The position numbers and the translations under genes were made by a program. A stretch of 64,000 nt of DNA, taken from NCBI GenBank assembly GCA_918026815.1, contig CAKJVC010000017.1, forward strand, positions 558,001-622,000. The letters run 5' to 3'. The notes below the pieces were generated by a model that was not told the DNA's origin, ran no database searches, and worked only from the letters and a program-made list of their open reading frames with translations. Source of the DNA: Chalara sp. BL73 (taxonomy: Eukaryota; Ascomycota; Leotiomycetes; Helotiales). Numbering within the stretch: position 1 is the first letter of the stretch; each line of letters begins with the position of its first letter. Below, in pieces: positions 1 through 12,741 of the stretch.

Positions 1-1592
1 GAGGTCTGCTGCGGCGCGGGATGAGGATGCGGATTTGGTGAGAGCAAGGAAGGGCTGTAATTGTCAGTCCCTGATTCTCATAAGTAGAAGTAGATGAGGC
101 TACCTCCAAGGAATTCAGAGCTTTGGTTTGCTCCATTGTGAAGTTGTGGGCGAGCCTGGTAGAGGGCTAGAGAAGCTGTTGTTGGGTCACAAGGCTGCCG
201 TTCGATAGTCACACAGATGTGAGGCTTCGGGATTTCTTTGGCCTGATCCAGTTTGCAAAATGCAGGCTAGGGCGGGACAGCAGGCTTCTGATTTGCAGAT
301 GAGGCTCTGCTGTATGAAACGATCAAGTCAAAAACAAAAGCTTGACTAGTTGTGATATGGTGAGAGTTTACTAGTCCCGGGGGGGTCTGATGTTTGACCA
401 TGTTTCCAAAATCCACCAAGTGAGAGATCTCCCCGGTGCGACTTGGCAGCTGTAGCCTTCCCGCCTCGCCTTTCCCCTGTGTTTTTCCCCCCTTCGTTTT
501 ATATGTCCTGTACTATTTGACACTGGCGGCACCTGTACGTAGGGATACCTCAGTCACTTTTCGTGATATCAGGTCCACCCCCTGGTAGTCAATACCTACC
601 GTCCATCTCACGTCAACTCGAGGGCTGACGACGCTCACAAAGTAAAGAAAAGAATGCGTAGCATAGCATACACATGGCCATAGCCATGAATGAGAAGTAG
701 CGAGATTGGAGCTTACGCAGCATCGTGTATCTGCTTTGGAGAGATCGCCCAGATCAGGAAATGTCAATTATGTACTTTATCGTACAGGCTAGCGACTATT
801 GTATTTCAGCATTGACGCTGACGCATCTGTCCCCTCCCCGGTCCCTTCGCATACGTCCTTTTTTGGGGACATGGACGCTCTTTGAGACACGAACCCCCCC
901 CTACAGACACCAGAACAAGCAAAAGGAAACAGGCCCTAATTGTCGAACCGTGGGCCCCCCTCCCTGGCCCCCTGGCCTGGCACAATACCACCTTCAAAAC
1001 ACACACACACCCTCCCGATTTTGCCGATAATCCACTCATATTGCTCCTCAAACTTCGCTTTTCTTTGTCTGCCTCCGTCTCTCTCTTTTCTCTGCATAAT
1101 TTCTCTCCATTGGAATTCGTTTGCAAACCTATTTCTCCCTTTTTCTTCTTTTCCTAGTCGCAATATCGCAATCCGACCGGATATCACGTTGATTGTCGAT
1201 CCTTCGTGGGGGAAAAGGATCAAGAGTCCGCTTGTGGCGTGCCGAGAGAGAGCCCCCCCCAAAAGGTTGCAGGAAGCCAAAGGAGACAGACCTGACCTAA
1301 ACCTTAGGGCAGCTGGTCCGTAACGACACACCTTTATAGGAAACAGGACAGCCATCCGCGGCGGGAGCTGGTCTTCTGCTCTCAAAGGACTTGGTCCATA
1401 ATACCGTGTAAAGTGAATGTATATAAATTAAGCAGGTAAGGCGTTGATTTGCCGAGTGTGGCTGTTCTGCCTGTTATTACAAATGTTGGCTGACACCTGC
1501 ATAGTCATACGAGCCCCGATCCGTAATACCCTCCTCCGAGAGGCATCTCACCACCCAGTGACCGCTGCTCGGAGCAGACATCGTATCTCACC
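1..1592. other. Upstream region of the copper ATPase, no gene seen
   Basis: I see no convincing gene here. Open stretches occur on both strands but lack coding character. The part from about 830 to 1160 is strongly pyrimidine-rich on the plus strand, with runs of C and CT, as is common in fungal promoters and leaders. A TATA-like TATATAAA lies at about 1420-1427, some 165 bases before the ATPase ATG. The long pyrimidine tract could belong to the promoter or 5' leader of that gene. Confidence 0.5.
1420..1427 (+). promoter_or_regulatory. TATA-like box upstream of the copper ATPase
   Basis: TATATAAA lies about 165 bases upstream of the ATG at 1593. The spacing is compatible with a fungal core promoter followed by a leader. 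This is a sequence match only. Confidence 0.3.
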
Positions 1593-4500
1593 ATGGCGCC
1601 CAAATACCTGAAAGTTGCCCCTAGAGAGCTGGAGTTGGAACCAGAGGCTGCGAGTACCACGGCGCATATGGCTACAACGACGTTGAAGGTCGGCGGCATG
1701 ACCTGCGGCGCATGTACTTCTGCCGTCGAATCCGGATTCAAGGGCATGGACGGTGTCGGAAATGTGTCGGTGAGCTTGGTCATGGAGAGGGCAGTGGTAA
1801 TTCACGATCCGCAGAAGGTATCGGCGGAAATGATACGGGAGACGATTGAGGATCGGGGATTCGATGCAGAAGTGCTTGCTACCGACCTACCTTCGCCAAT
1901 GTTCAACAGGAACGGGTATTTAAAGGCCGCAGACGAGCAAGACGAGGGAGCGCCGACAACTACCACCACCACAATTGCCGTGGAGGGAATGACATGCGGC
2001 GCTTGCACATCAGCAGTGGAAGGAGGATTTAAGGATGTCCCGGGAGTCGTACACTTCAGTATATCTTTGCTGGCCGAAAGAGCAGTAATTGAGCATGATG
2101 CCCTCGTCTTAAGCCCCGAGCAGATCGTGGAGATCATCGAGGACAGAGGTTTTGGCGCTACGGTTGTGGAATCCCAGAAAAGCGCTCCTACAACCGGTCC
2201 CGACCCATCTGGTGCATCATCAGGAAGAAAAGACAAAGTCGCTACCACAACAGTTGCAATCGAGGGCATGACCTGTGGGGCGTGTACATCTGCCGTTGAA
2301 GGAGGTTTCCAAGGCTTGGACGGGTTGATCCAATTCAATATTAGTCTGCTGGCCGAACGAGCAGTCATAGTGCATGACCCAGCGAAGCTGTCTGCAGAAA
2401 AGATTGTAGAACTTATCGATGACAGAGGTTTTGATGCCCGCATAGTATCAACTCAACTTGGAAGCGCTAGTGCAACTTCAGCCACTGCAACCTCACAATT
2501 CAAGATCTTTGGCGTTCGGGATGGAGCTGCCGCTAATGCTTTAGAGGCCAAACTTCAGTCAATGCCTGGCGTTAACTCGGCTACGGTCAGTCTGGCTACT
2601 AGTCGATTGAATGTTTCACATTTGACGAACATTGTTGGTCTCAGAGCACTCGTTGAATTAGTCGAAGCACAAGGATATAATGCTTTAGTTGCAGACAACG
2701 ACGACAACAATGCTCAACTTGAATCTCTAGCCAAGACAAGAGAGATTACAGAATGGCGCATTGCCTTTCAGACATCTTTAGCCTTTGCCATCCCTATAAT
2801 TCTCATCAGTATGGTCCTTCCGATGGCATTCCCTGTCATAGATTTTGGCAGAATGGTCTTGTTCTTCCCAGGTTTATACCTAGGTGATGTTATGTGCTTA
2901 GTCCTTACGATACCCGTCCAATTCGGCATTGGAAAGCGCTTCTACATTTCTGCATACAAGTCTATGAAGCATGGCTCGCCAACCATGGATGTTCTTGTTG
3001 TTCTTGGAACATCGGCTGCTTTCTTCTTCAGCGTAGCGGCTATGATTGTGTCTGTCCTTGCGCCTCCCCATACTCGACCCAGCACCATATTCGATACCAG
3101 TAGTATGTTGATTACATTCATCAGTCTCGGCCGCTTCCTAGAAAATAGAGCTAAGGGTCAGACCTCGAAAGCTCTTTCCAGGTTGATGTCACTTGCTCCA
3201 TCCATGGCAGCTATCTACGTCGACCCAATTGCGGCAGAGAAATCAGCTGAGGGATGGGAGCTTGGGGCCAACGAGCCGAAGGAGTCTACTCAAGAAGGAA
3301 ACGCTGCAGAAGAAAGGGTAATCCCTACTGAACTATTACAAGTTGGTGATATCGTCATTCTTCGACCTGGCGACAAGATTCCAGCCGATGGCACTGTCAC
3401 CAGAGGTGAGACTTATGTTGACGAGAGCATGGTTACGGGAGAAGCGATGCCTGTTCGAAAGCGCAAGGGTAGCCTGCTTATAGGAGGCACGGTCAATGGT
3501 GCCGGTAGAGTCGACTTCCGCGTCACCAGGGCCGGCAGAGACACACAACTCAGTCAGATTGTCAAGTTAGTTCAGGATGCTCAAACGACCAGAGCTCCCA
3601 TTCAGCGCTTGGCCGACATGATCGCTGGATATTTCGTGCCTACGATTCTTCTCCTTGGATTCCTTACCTTTACTAGCTGGATGATTCTGAGCCACGTGCT
3701 TAAAAATCCTCCCAAGATCTTCATTGATGATTCTAGCGGAGGCAAGTTCATGGTATGCGTCAAGCTATGTATATCAGTCATTGTCTTTGCCTGCCCATGT
3801 GCTCTTGGTCTTGCTACTCCTACAGCTGTTATGGTTGGCACCGGCGTTGGCGCCGAGAATGGCATCCTAGTCAAAGGAGGTGCTGCCTTGGAGACAGCAA
3901 CCAAAATCACAAAAGTTGTCCTGGACAAGACCGGCACTCTGACCCTTGGTAAGATGAGTATTGTAAGCTCCAAGCTAGTACCTACATGGGAGGAGAGTGA
4001 ATGGAAAAGAAAATTGTGGTGGTCGGTTCTCGGTCTCGCTGAGATGGGAAGTGAACACCCTATAGGAAAAGCCATTCTTGCCGCTGCAAAAGAAGAACTA
4101 GGACTTGGTGCCGAAGGCACTATTGACGGCAGCACCGGTGACTTTGAGTCTAGCGTTGGCAAAGGTATCAGTGCCTTCGTCGAGCCTGCCACCAGCACCG
4201 AACGAACACGCTATCGTGTCCTTATTGGCAATGCCCGCTTTCTCCAAGAAAACCAGATCACCGTGCCCCAAGCATCCATTGATGCATCGGAGGAAGAAAA
4301 TATGAAATCTTCCACGTCAAGGAAAGCATTCGCAGGCACAACGAATATTTTCATCGCCATTGATGGCTTATACACCGGGCACCTATGTTTATCCGACACG
4401 ATTAAAGAAAGCGCCTGTGCCTCCATCGCCGCCTTACACCGTATGGGGATTAAGACCGCAATCGTTACAGGTGATCAGCGCTCTACCGCGCTCGCTGTGG

Positions 4501-5138
4501 CACGCCTCGTTGGCATTGACTCTAAGCAGGTTCATGCTGGTGTTACACCGGACCAGAAGCAAGAGCTCATCCGCCGCTTCCAATCCGAAGGTGATTGTGT
4601 TGCCATGGTTGGTGATGGAATTAATGATTCTCCTGCGCTAGCAACTGCTGATGTCGGTATTGCGATGGCGAGCGGGACAGATGTGGCCATGGAGGCTGCA
4701 GATGTTGTGCTTATGCGGCCAAATGATCTTATGGATATTCCTGCTTCGATCTCCTTAGCAAGATCCATCTTCACAAGGATCAAGCTTAACCTCAGTTGGG
4801 CATGCGGGTATAATCTCATTGGCCTCCCATTTGCGATGGGCATCTTCCTGCCATTTGGATACAGTCTACATCCTATGGCTGCTGGCGCGGCAATGGCATT
4901 CAGCAGCGTTAGTGTCGTTTGTAGCTCTCTACTGCTAAAGTTCTGGAAGAGACCACGGTGGATGGACGATTTATTAGTAGAAGAGAAGGGTATTTTAAGG
5001 AAGAAGGGGAGCGGATGGGGTCTTGGTGGCCTCGTTGGAAAGGCAGGAGATGCATTCAGGAGCGTGACAGGCGCGAGGAGGAGGGCGGAGGAAGGATACG
5101 TCCCACTGCAGAACATAGAGACGCCCATATCGGCATGA
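1593..5138 (+). CDS. CCC2: Copper-transporting P1B-type ATPase (Ccc2/ATP7 type)
   Basis: This 1181-residue single-exon protein pumps copper, by family knowledge, from the cytosol into the late secretory pathway to load cuproenzymes. Three N-terminal heavy-metal-binding domains each carry GMTCGACTSAVE (the first at about residues 36-47, then near 130 and 220). A fourth ferredoxin-like segment near 300-360 lacks the CxxC. The membrane core follows: the phosphatase motif TGEAMP (about 614), the ion-binding CPC in helix 6 (about 733), the phosphorylated aspartate in DKTGTLT (about 777), the SEHPIG nucleotide-binding signature, and GDGINDSPAL (about 1007). The start is the first ATG of the open frame and directly precedes the metal-binding domains. 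Filamentous-fungal homologues have a similar length. The absence of introns contrasts with its neighbours. It does not appear linked to the oxidative cluster downstream. Confidence 0.96.
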   Translation: MAPKYLKVAPRELELEPEAASTTAHMATTTLKVGGMTCGACTSAVESGFKGMDGVGNVSVSLVMERAVVIHDPQKVSAEMIRETIEDRGFDAEVLATDLPSPMFNRNGYLKAADEQDEGAPTTTTTTIAVEGMTCGACTSAVEGGFKDVPGVVHFSISLLAERAVIEHDALVLSPEQIVEIIEDRGFGATVVESQKSAPTTGPDPSGASSGRKDKVATTTVAIEGMTCGACTSAVEGGFQGLDGLIQFNISLLAERAVIVHDPAKLSAEKIVELIDDRGFDARIVSTQLGSASATSATATSQFKIFGVRDGAAANALEAKLQSMPGVNSATVSLATSRLNVSHLTNIVGLRALVELVEAQGYNALVADNDDNNAQLESLAKTREITEWRIAFQTSLAFAIPIILISMVLPMAFPVIDFGRMVLFFPGLYLGDVMCLVLTIPVQFGIGKRFYISAYKSMKHGSPTMDVLVVLGTSAAFFFSVAAMIVSVLAPPHTRPSTIFDTSSMLITFISLGRFLENRAKGQTSKALSRLMSLAPSMAAIYVDPIAAEKSAEGWELGANEPKESTQEGNAAEERVIPTELLQVGDIVILRPGDKIPADGTVTRGETYVDESMVTGEAMPVRKRKGSLLIGGTVNGAGRVDFRVTRAGRDTQLSQIVKLVQDAQTTRAPIQRLADMIAGYFVPTILLLGFLTFTSWMILSHVLKNPPKIFIDDSSGGKFMVCVKLCISVIVFACPCALGLATPTAVMVGTGVGAENGILVKGGAALETATKITKVVLDKTGTLTLGKMSIVSSKLVPTWEESEWKRKLWWSVLGLAEMGSEHPIGKAILAAAKEELGLGAEGTIDGSTGDFESSVGKGISAFVEPATSTERTRYRVLIGNARFLQENQITVPQASIDASEEENMKSSTSRKAFAGTTNIFIAIDGLYTGHLCLSDTIKESACASIAALHRMGIKTAIVTGDQRSTALAVARLVGIDSKQVHAGVTPDQKQELIRRFQSEGDCVAMVGDGINDSPALATADVGIAMASGTDVAMEAADVVLMRPNDLMDIPASISLARSIFTRIKLNLSWACGYNLIGLPFAMGIFLPFGYSLHPMAAGAAMAFSSVSVVCSSLLLKFWKRPRWMDDLLVEEKGILRKKGSGWGLGGLVGKAGDAFRSVTGARRRAEEGYVPLQNIETPISA

Positions 5139-8100
5139 TTTTGTTTATTTTGTAATTAGCGAAACCGTACAATTGAGGGTTAATGAATTATTGCTCTACA
5201 TGAACTTCTTCTCGGGATTGCCCTGGTGGATATGGATGTTCCTGGCATAAATTGGTGGGTGCTTTTCATGATTCATTTTCTACGGGTGTGCGGATTCTTA
5301 GATCTTCTCTGAGGTGGGCTCTCTGGCATATCTTACTCAGGTATAGGACGCCGTACTTGAGCCGTGTTACGGTAGCCATAGCGTGCCATCCACTTTAAAT
5401 TATGTCTACCCTTCTTGTCCACATTTAAGCTGCGCTTTCATAGATTTAAGATAGCCTCGAATAGCAAGCCATATCTTTCCCCACTCTATGAGCCTACCCA
5501 CATATCCTTAAACTGATGCATGCAATAAATGCAACCTATATGCTCGCACGGCCTCTCCTATATCCCTCACCCATGGCTTTCCGCGGTATCTTAAGCTTTT
5601 CATCCCTAGCCGGGCGGGCCAAGCGCCAGGAACGAACGTTGTCTGGTCTGTGGGCGGGGGCTCGGTTTCCCGACGCGTGGCCGAATGACAGAGCCGCGTG
5701 CTATCAAGCAGAACGGGGTACAAAGCTAACAATTGAGCCCTCTTTGGTACATATGATGCAAATCGAAGCGGGGATATCAGTACCTCGCAGGTTTGGCCCG
5801 CCACCGTCCTATTGAGAAAGGGCCCGGATCAGGTGGAATGAAAAAGCCGAGTCGGTGGAGGAGGCCGCTCGTCTCGGCATTTGGAAGTGCGCAAGAGAAC
5901 AGCAGTGATCTCTTTCCACGAGACCGGAGGTTCCCACTCTGCGCTTGCGCACTTCGTATGTTGAATAATGGGGTCCAGCTTATCACAGAGTGCGTGCTTG
6001 CTTGCTATCTTTATCGGAAATGGTGATGAAGACGGGTAGCTTGGTCTGGCGTGGTTTGAAGTCCAGCAAAGGCAGCAGGAGGTGCTACTTGCGAGCGAAA
6101 TCATTCGACACGCAGTTGACTTCGGAGAACCGAACAACGGCGGATTCGAGATAGCAGGTTGCGGCATCGTCTGGGAGTTGCTCTAGCAGGCTTGCCAGAA
6201 GCCGGAGATTAAGTACACTGTTGCCAGTTAATGGCGGTGCGCCGTGCTAACCAAGATTTTCACAATGTGAGCGTGTATGGTGTATAAAGGAACGTCTGAC
6301 CCGCTATGAGTACCGATGCTGTTGTGGGAGATCGCATCGAAGAAAATTATTTAAGAGGATTTCCTCCTTGCTGACTGGTGACTTTCGCTCTTGGAACGGC
6401 GTAAGTCGGCTTTACTACCTTGGACACGTTGTGAGGAATTTATAACTGTTATGGACAGCTTTTAATATTGCTTTGACTATACAGCTAATTCTCTACTGCG
6501 TAGCACAGAATGCCTCCAATTTGTCAATAGTGTCTCTACTTTAGCTCACTATTGCGGTTACCCCGTATCACGTGGTCGCTTATTCTCGTTTCCACATTAC
6601 CGAATCTATAACACATTTCAGGACTCCCTACCAGGTTAGGCTAAAGTATACTTGTGTAATAACGAAAGTTGATAAAAATAAACTATATCCTTGTACAGTA
6701 AAGTTATAAATCATTTGCTCAAGGTGATTTTGTGAGAAAATGGCAAAACCAGGGACCTCTAGCTATTGTTATCTAAAAGTTCTCTGGTGAACCGCATCTT
6801 ACGCCTAAATAAGGGTTGAACAACGCTATAAAATTAATATAATTGCTACACATGGCTTCTTAATCTTTGTAATCATCTTATTCAGGGTTAAAGCCGCTGT
6901 CATTAAACAATAAAGTAAGCAGCTGTTCGAGAAACCATACTCTCCCCGCTTATTTCCAGATCTCAACTGACCTGATAAACTGCAGGGCCACACCCTACCA
7001 CAGTGCTTTCTTGCTCCGTCCGTCGGCAAGCCTTTTGACGCGTGGTCCCATTACAATAGTTAAGAGACCATCGGGCACCATCCCGGCGTGCACGGCAGTA
7101 TCGAACATGAAATACGCAAGTTTCTTCCTCTCCACCTAGCAAATACAGGCCAAATTTTCTTAACGTTGGCGCTAAGCAGATGGAGTTCGGAGAGCCGTCC
7201 TCTTGATAGTGTTTCCAAGGCATGCGCTGCCCAAAAGATTGACAAAGAGGAGAAGCAATTTTTCAAGATGGTTCTCGAAGAATTAGCCAATTGCGCCCAT
7301 TTCCCCTCCAACTTGCTTTTAAACAGATTGAGGGGAAATTATACCGATAACGTAATCACCCTGCCGGCAGACGCGATGACTAATATGTCAGTCAAAACGT
7401 ATTAAATATGATGGCAGTCTCAGGACTTTGACCTAATAGTAGAATTGAATACGAAGTAGTAGAAGCGTGATCGGTCACGGAGGTTAGCACTTGGCAAGCC
7501 AGGATATCCATGTGCTGTACATGGACTCTACGTCCGTTGTGGAATCTACTAAACTTGGTCCTGAGAGCGCAGAATATATGTAAAATGGGTTGACGATCTT
7601 GTACTTTAACAATAAGTCAATGTATAATCGTAATCGAGCATCATATTGCTCGTGTACTAACTTAGAGCCTAACTTACAATGTCAAGACTACTTTCAATCT
7701 GCTTCGTTCAATTCCAAGTTATTCTCTGTAAATGGAAACTCAACTTAATATTCTAAGTATGAGAAATTGAAGATCTAAGATCCTTACGTTGAATGACTAA
7801 CATATGGCTCTAATCATTCAACGGAAGTGGAACCAATCAGCCTCTCACGATATAGCACCTCATCGTTTCAGCTCTTACAAGCATATTTGTTAAGAACATT
7901 GCAAGCAAGAAGCATGTCTAAGCTGTAAAATCAACCTCAATACTAATTCTTTAGGGAGACGTTGACAGAAGGAGGCTGTTCTTATATATATTACCATAAC
8001 ATCTAAGATAGGCTCTCCCCAAACTAAGTAGTCTAGGCTCGCATGGCTGGAGGGTCCGCCCTTCACTGCTCTCAGTCGCTGGTGGGACGTTCTTTCCCAG

Positions 8101-10008
8101 TCTGTCGGTACGAGTCGTACTGGCTGAGCAGATACCCGGACCTTCCGACAACCTAGCACTTCAAGCTCGATACCTGGAATTCGAGCCGTAGGAGATCTGA
8201 AGGAATAGTAGGAGCTGCCCAAGAGCCCCAAAATATCCAGACAGATCCTGGAACAGCTTTGATAGCCATGCGAGCTAACGGTTTATTCGCAACAAACAGA
8301 TCAGCCTGCGCCAGGTCTTCTTTCGATTGGCTTCCCAGAAGGAGTCGTCTCCATGTCATCAAAAATTACAGGTTTCATAAATAGGCTTGGATACCAACGT
8401 TGTAGCATTGTAGTCAGTAGCCATACAAGGGCTCTTCTTTTCCAAAACCGATGGCGCAGTCGCCAAAATCTTGACAATACAATAGCCCCCAATGGTACCA
8501 AAACCTGGAGACAAAGGCCTCCGCCCAATCCGAAACGGGGCAATGGTGAAGTTTCTAAGCTTGAGAAGCTTAACATATGATTGCCCAATCATTCCTTTTG
8601 TAACTATTGATACTTGGTCAATATTGACTTGGAGAAATCGTTGTGATAGTCTACCGCTTTACTTATTGTAATAGTAATTATGGTTTACTATCCCGGGAAA
8701 TCCTACTAATAAATTCTACGAGGCGACTAAAATTTCATTCTGCTTACGTAGTCAGCTGAGTATTAGTTCTCGTTTTGAAGCTATTCCTAAATATTTCGGC
8801 TTTCCTAACTATACAGGTTAAAATATGTAGTCATTTTCAACTTTCCCGGCCTCGAGTATGCGAATCTGCTCTGCATTTCTTTTAGTAATAGCTCTAAGTG
8901 AAGGTTTGGTGAAACCATCTACAAGCCTCTCTAGTCAAGTGATCAAGACGCTTCCAAGGAGCCTTTATTAACTACATCAAGTACATTGAAAGGTGATATA
9001 TCTATTTGCGTAACCTCGGCAGTGTCTGGGACTTTTTACATATCTGGAGTGACGCACGGTTCTCGTCGACAATACAAGCGCTTGCCCCTCTTTGCATGCC
9101 CCTTCCACTTATCAAAGATCTTTGGTAACCCACTCTGAGTGGGTTACAGCATCACTAAGTATTAGGAGATTAGGCTCTACTAACGAATCAGCAATTATTC
9201 AGGAGTATAGAATCTCAGCCTCAAACAAGTCATCAATCCCAGTGGGCGGATCTTGGTTGGTTATACTGCCAAGACCATTTTGGCACTAAGCGCTTTTGGG
9301 CAGATCAGAAGCCATCACGCTAGCGGTCTGCTCACCGCCGGCCTCCTCACCGACGGCCGCACAACTATGCCTATTCAACTCTGACTTAATATCATCTGTC
9401 TGTAAGTAAGCTTCCTCATGGATTTTTTTGACAATTGTGGTGATTGCAAACCTAACATGATGCCTGTTTTAGATTCAAGTAGAGGCTCCTGCTTCTCTGA
9501 ATCTACCGTGATTTCAAAAATAGAATATATTGTAGGATCAATATCCGCTTGTTTACAGCCTCCACGCCATATATCTACATCAGGTCTGGACCGAGCTGTG
9601 CAGTCGTCCTCTGCCTGAATCTATATGTGTGTGGCCACCACCCATCGATACCTATTTCCTTGGCCCTAAGAGCTTCTACCGTCATAGATCGCGCCGCGTG
9701 CATACTATATAAGAGAGAAGCTAGTGCTCGGCTTCTAATCTTCAGGTCCTTGTGCTAGGTATGTATAGGCTTGACAGCTTTAGGTCTTGCTTTGTTCACA
9801 TGAGAGAGTTGTATGCCAGGGGGCTCGAGTCGACGCAGCAGCTCTCGCAAGCGTCAACTTGTTGGCTTTAGTGAGAAAACATTAATACTAGGGCCACTTC
9901 GAATGCTCTTTTCCCACCTATGAATTTCGAGGGCTGGCTGACCCAAACTTTGTATAGATTGCCTCGAGCCCGTCTTCATCGGACTTCCCTCAGCCTCATT
10001 ACGACCCG
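5139..10008. other. AT-rich gene-poor tract
   Basis: Nearly 5 kb without a supportable gene. The first part (to about 6.2 kb) is mixed in composition. The rest is AT-rich, with only short open frames that do not join by splice signals. A locally GC-richer island at about 8030-8530 reads as short open segments on both strands and may be the eroded remnant of a coding or transposon sequence, but I recognise no integrase, reverse transcriptase or transposase motif, and no terminal repeats. The last few hundred bases form the promoter of the Zn2Cys6 gene at 10009. Confidence 0.5.
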
Positions 10009-12067
10009 ATGTCTGCGATATCCTATCCTCCAATTGGTGATCCCAATGGGATGCACGATCCTCCACCAGAACCTCCAAAAGCCAATCAAGCATGCGCAAC
10101 CTGTCGAAAGCAGAAGCGAAGATGTGATAAAGCGCTCCCATCATGTGCTCTATGTTCACGCATGAACCGTCATTGCGATTATACAGATATCTCTTCAACT
10201 CCTACAGCAGATGAATTCCGCGAGAATAGAAGAATAGTTCAAGAATTGGAAAGACAGGTTCAGGAATCTAACAGAGAGATGGCGCATCTGAAATCAATGC
10301 TTGGTGTGCCAATAATGCAAGGAGGTTATATTGGCGGAAACTTGCCTAGTCCGCAGGCTGCTTACGCTACTGCATCGAGCGCTTCAGTTATGGCACAGCA
10401 GGCTCAAGGATATGCTATCCAGGAGAGTCTATCTCGAGGCACAGTCAACGAATTTCCGAGTATTCTTTTCCTGGACGGTAATGCTTCTCAGAATGGCCGG
10501 TATGATAGCAATACTTCCAATGGTGTGCTTCATGACTGATTCATGTGATAGTGTTCGTGTTCTTCCTCCTAAGCCTAACTGCGAACTCCCTCTCGTAAGT
10601 ATCATCCTATTCTAGAAGGTATGACGGTCACTGATCGCTAGGGCTTTAGGATATTGCGGAATTATTGCGAGATGAAGCCTCCCTGGCTAACATTATTGGT
10701 GTGTATTTCGCAACAGTCTATCGGTGGCTGCCTATTATCTCAAGAAAACGAATTGAAATGCTACAAACGGAGATCCAGCGATTCGAGAAGCAGCGAATGG
10801 AAATGAATCTTGGAAATACACTTTGGGCTTGGGGTGCTGATACAGCTTACCTTCTTCTTTGCATGAAGCTCATCTGTTCAAAACCAGAAGATGGACTAGA
10901 CCCCCGGCTTGCGCCAATTTATCTATCTGCCCAACGACTGCACTCATTGGTTGAGGATACCGGCACTGCTTCGTTGAGTGCTCTCCAAGCCGCTCTACTG
11001 AAAACCTGGTACGAATATGGACATGGTATTTATCCAGCGGCTTATATGTCTGCTGGGTGGTGCGAGAGATATGGTATTATGCTGGGAATCGGCGGAAACA
11101 CTTCTTATGAGATTCTCCCTCAAGTGGTAATTACAGCTTGCCACACTAAGTACAGTAGAAATTAACATTAGGTTAGGAAGTGTGGAGTGAGCAAGAGGAA
11201 CGACGTAGAATGTGGTGGGGCGTTCTCATCACTGATAGGTTCGTGATCCTTGCATGCTAATCTCAGTACACTAATGTTAGCAGAGTTATCAAAATCGGCA
11301 GTCAAGCCCATGTACTGAACGCCCAAGAACCAAACGGCGATGCTCAACTTCCAGCCCCTGGAAAAGCTTGGGTAAGTTGGCGTTGCAATCCTCAGTCCAC
11401 CACCTCTAACAATTCGCTCTAGGATGAAGGAGATGCACCACAAGATGTTGCAAGATCTGTATCTAGCGACGTTGACAATCACGTTGGCCCTTTTGCACGT
11501 CTCTGCGAAGTATATTTCGTTTTAGGCAGGGTTTTTAATCACCACTATGGCAGCAACGCCTTACTCTCAGATACTCAACGCCTTGAGGTTGCATCACAAC
11601 TCTACCAAGCCAGCTCCACCTTGGGCAAGCATATTTTTGACGAGGCGCTGAACTCCAACGACCATTTAACATATACAACTGCTTTAGCATTGAACTACGA
11701 TACTATCTATGCCCTGTGTGAACCATACTCTTTTCGGCCAACCAAGATTGACTCTGACAGTGATCTATTGGCAGGCATGCAAATACAGGCCATCGATGGC
11801 CTCAAGACAGTCTCTGATCAGGTTGCCGAATTCGCAAATGAGATCAACAGAGCCGTAGACCTTGACCTCGATGGCATCAGTCCTATCGTCATGCATTCCT
11901 TGTACATGGCTGCTAAACATCATGCTTGGCTGACGAAAGATGGTGGCGATGAGAATTCTCAGATGGCACTACAGGCTATCAGGGATGCATTGTTGAATAG
12001 ACTCAATACAAGATGGCGGAGCGCAGAAGCATATGTGAAGATATTTGATGCGGCACACTACTTCTAA
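10009..12067 (+). CDS. Zn2Cys6 transcription factor with fungal-specific TF domain
   Basis: I model six exons: 10009-10499, 10552-10594, 10650-11126, 11177-11238, 11284-11371 and 11423-12067. Introns are 45-55 bp and the frame closes exactly to 601 residues. A Zn2Cys6 binuclear cluster lies at residues 29-56 with spacing CX2CX6CX6CX2CX6C, followed by a basic linker and a short coiled-coil-like stretch rich in Glu, Arg and Gln (residues 65-90). The middle part shows the fungal_trans-type segment ending in WSEQEERRRMWWGVL, typical of this regulator class. It should bind CGG-containing sites as a dimer and control nearby genes. It sits at the left edge of the oxidative gene block and is a candidate, but not the only, cluster regulator. 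Its promoter lacks an exact CGGAAC that I noticed. Confidence 0.9.
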
Positions 12068-12741
12068 GTCGGTGATATAAATGGACTCCGGCAGGTTCAG
12101 GAGTGGATAAGGGTCATCTTGACAGATTCATAGTGTGCTCTTGTACGTTGTGAAGGCTTACCTTCCAGAAACTTCATAATCTCCCCTGGTAACCAAGAGT
12201 TTGGACGAAGGTTGTTTGACTGAGCATATCAAGTCTTAGGCATATAAAGCGTGCACATCAACAGATACCAATTTTCTCCCGCATGCACAATAGCCAAAAA
12301 TTCGATGCTTTACTGCGAGATTTTCTCTGAAGTACTGAGTTCATAATCTTTAAGACAATGAGTGACAAAGTCACGAGCATTTCCCTGCATAGTTTTCAGC
12401 TTCAGTTTACTGCACAACTCAATAGGACTATAGATAACCATGACTCTCAGTTGCCCTTAAATACGATCTACCAAGTACATTACCATCTAGCCAGGCATAA
12501 GAGACAGGTTTAATAAGGTTCAGGACTTTGATGTAGAAACGGCCCAGAGCCTTGGCAGGCAGCCTCGTATTGGATCACGCCTAGCTTTCAGCTGGCTCCT
12601 AGGCTGGGATCAAAACCTCTCCTTGTTTATCACCTCAATGATCAAAAAGAACAACCCGAATTTCGAAGTCATCTCCAATACACCAGATATTTTTCGATGG
12701 CGACCTCGAAAATATTTTCGAGATGGCCATTGTGGCACTCT
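12068..12741. other. Intergenic, no gene seen
   Basis: This stretch separates the regulator from the ankyrin gene. It is AT-rich with no splice-joinable coding exons. Short imperfect inverted pairs around TTTTCGA lie near 12690-12725, just before the modelled start of the ankyrin gene. I assign no function. Confidence 0.4.

Noticed and set aside
936..1385. 149-codon minus-strand open frame before the copper ATPase
   Set aside because: It overlaps a pyrimidine-rich promoter tract, is open on both strands, and has no domain or splice partner.
3602..5128. Two 198-codon open frames antisense to the copper ATPase
   Set aside because: They are shadows of a highly conserved gene; their composition mirrors its codons.
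7890..8592. Possible retrotransposon or gene remnant on the minus strand
   Set aside because: I could not match reverse transcriptase, integrase or other motifs, nor find terminal repeats, so I list it only as an unexplained island.
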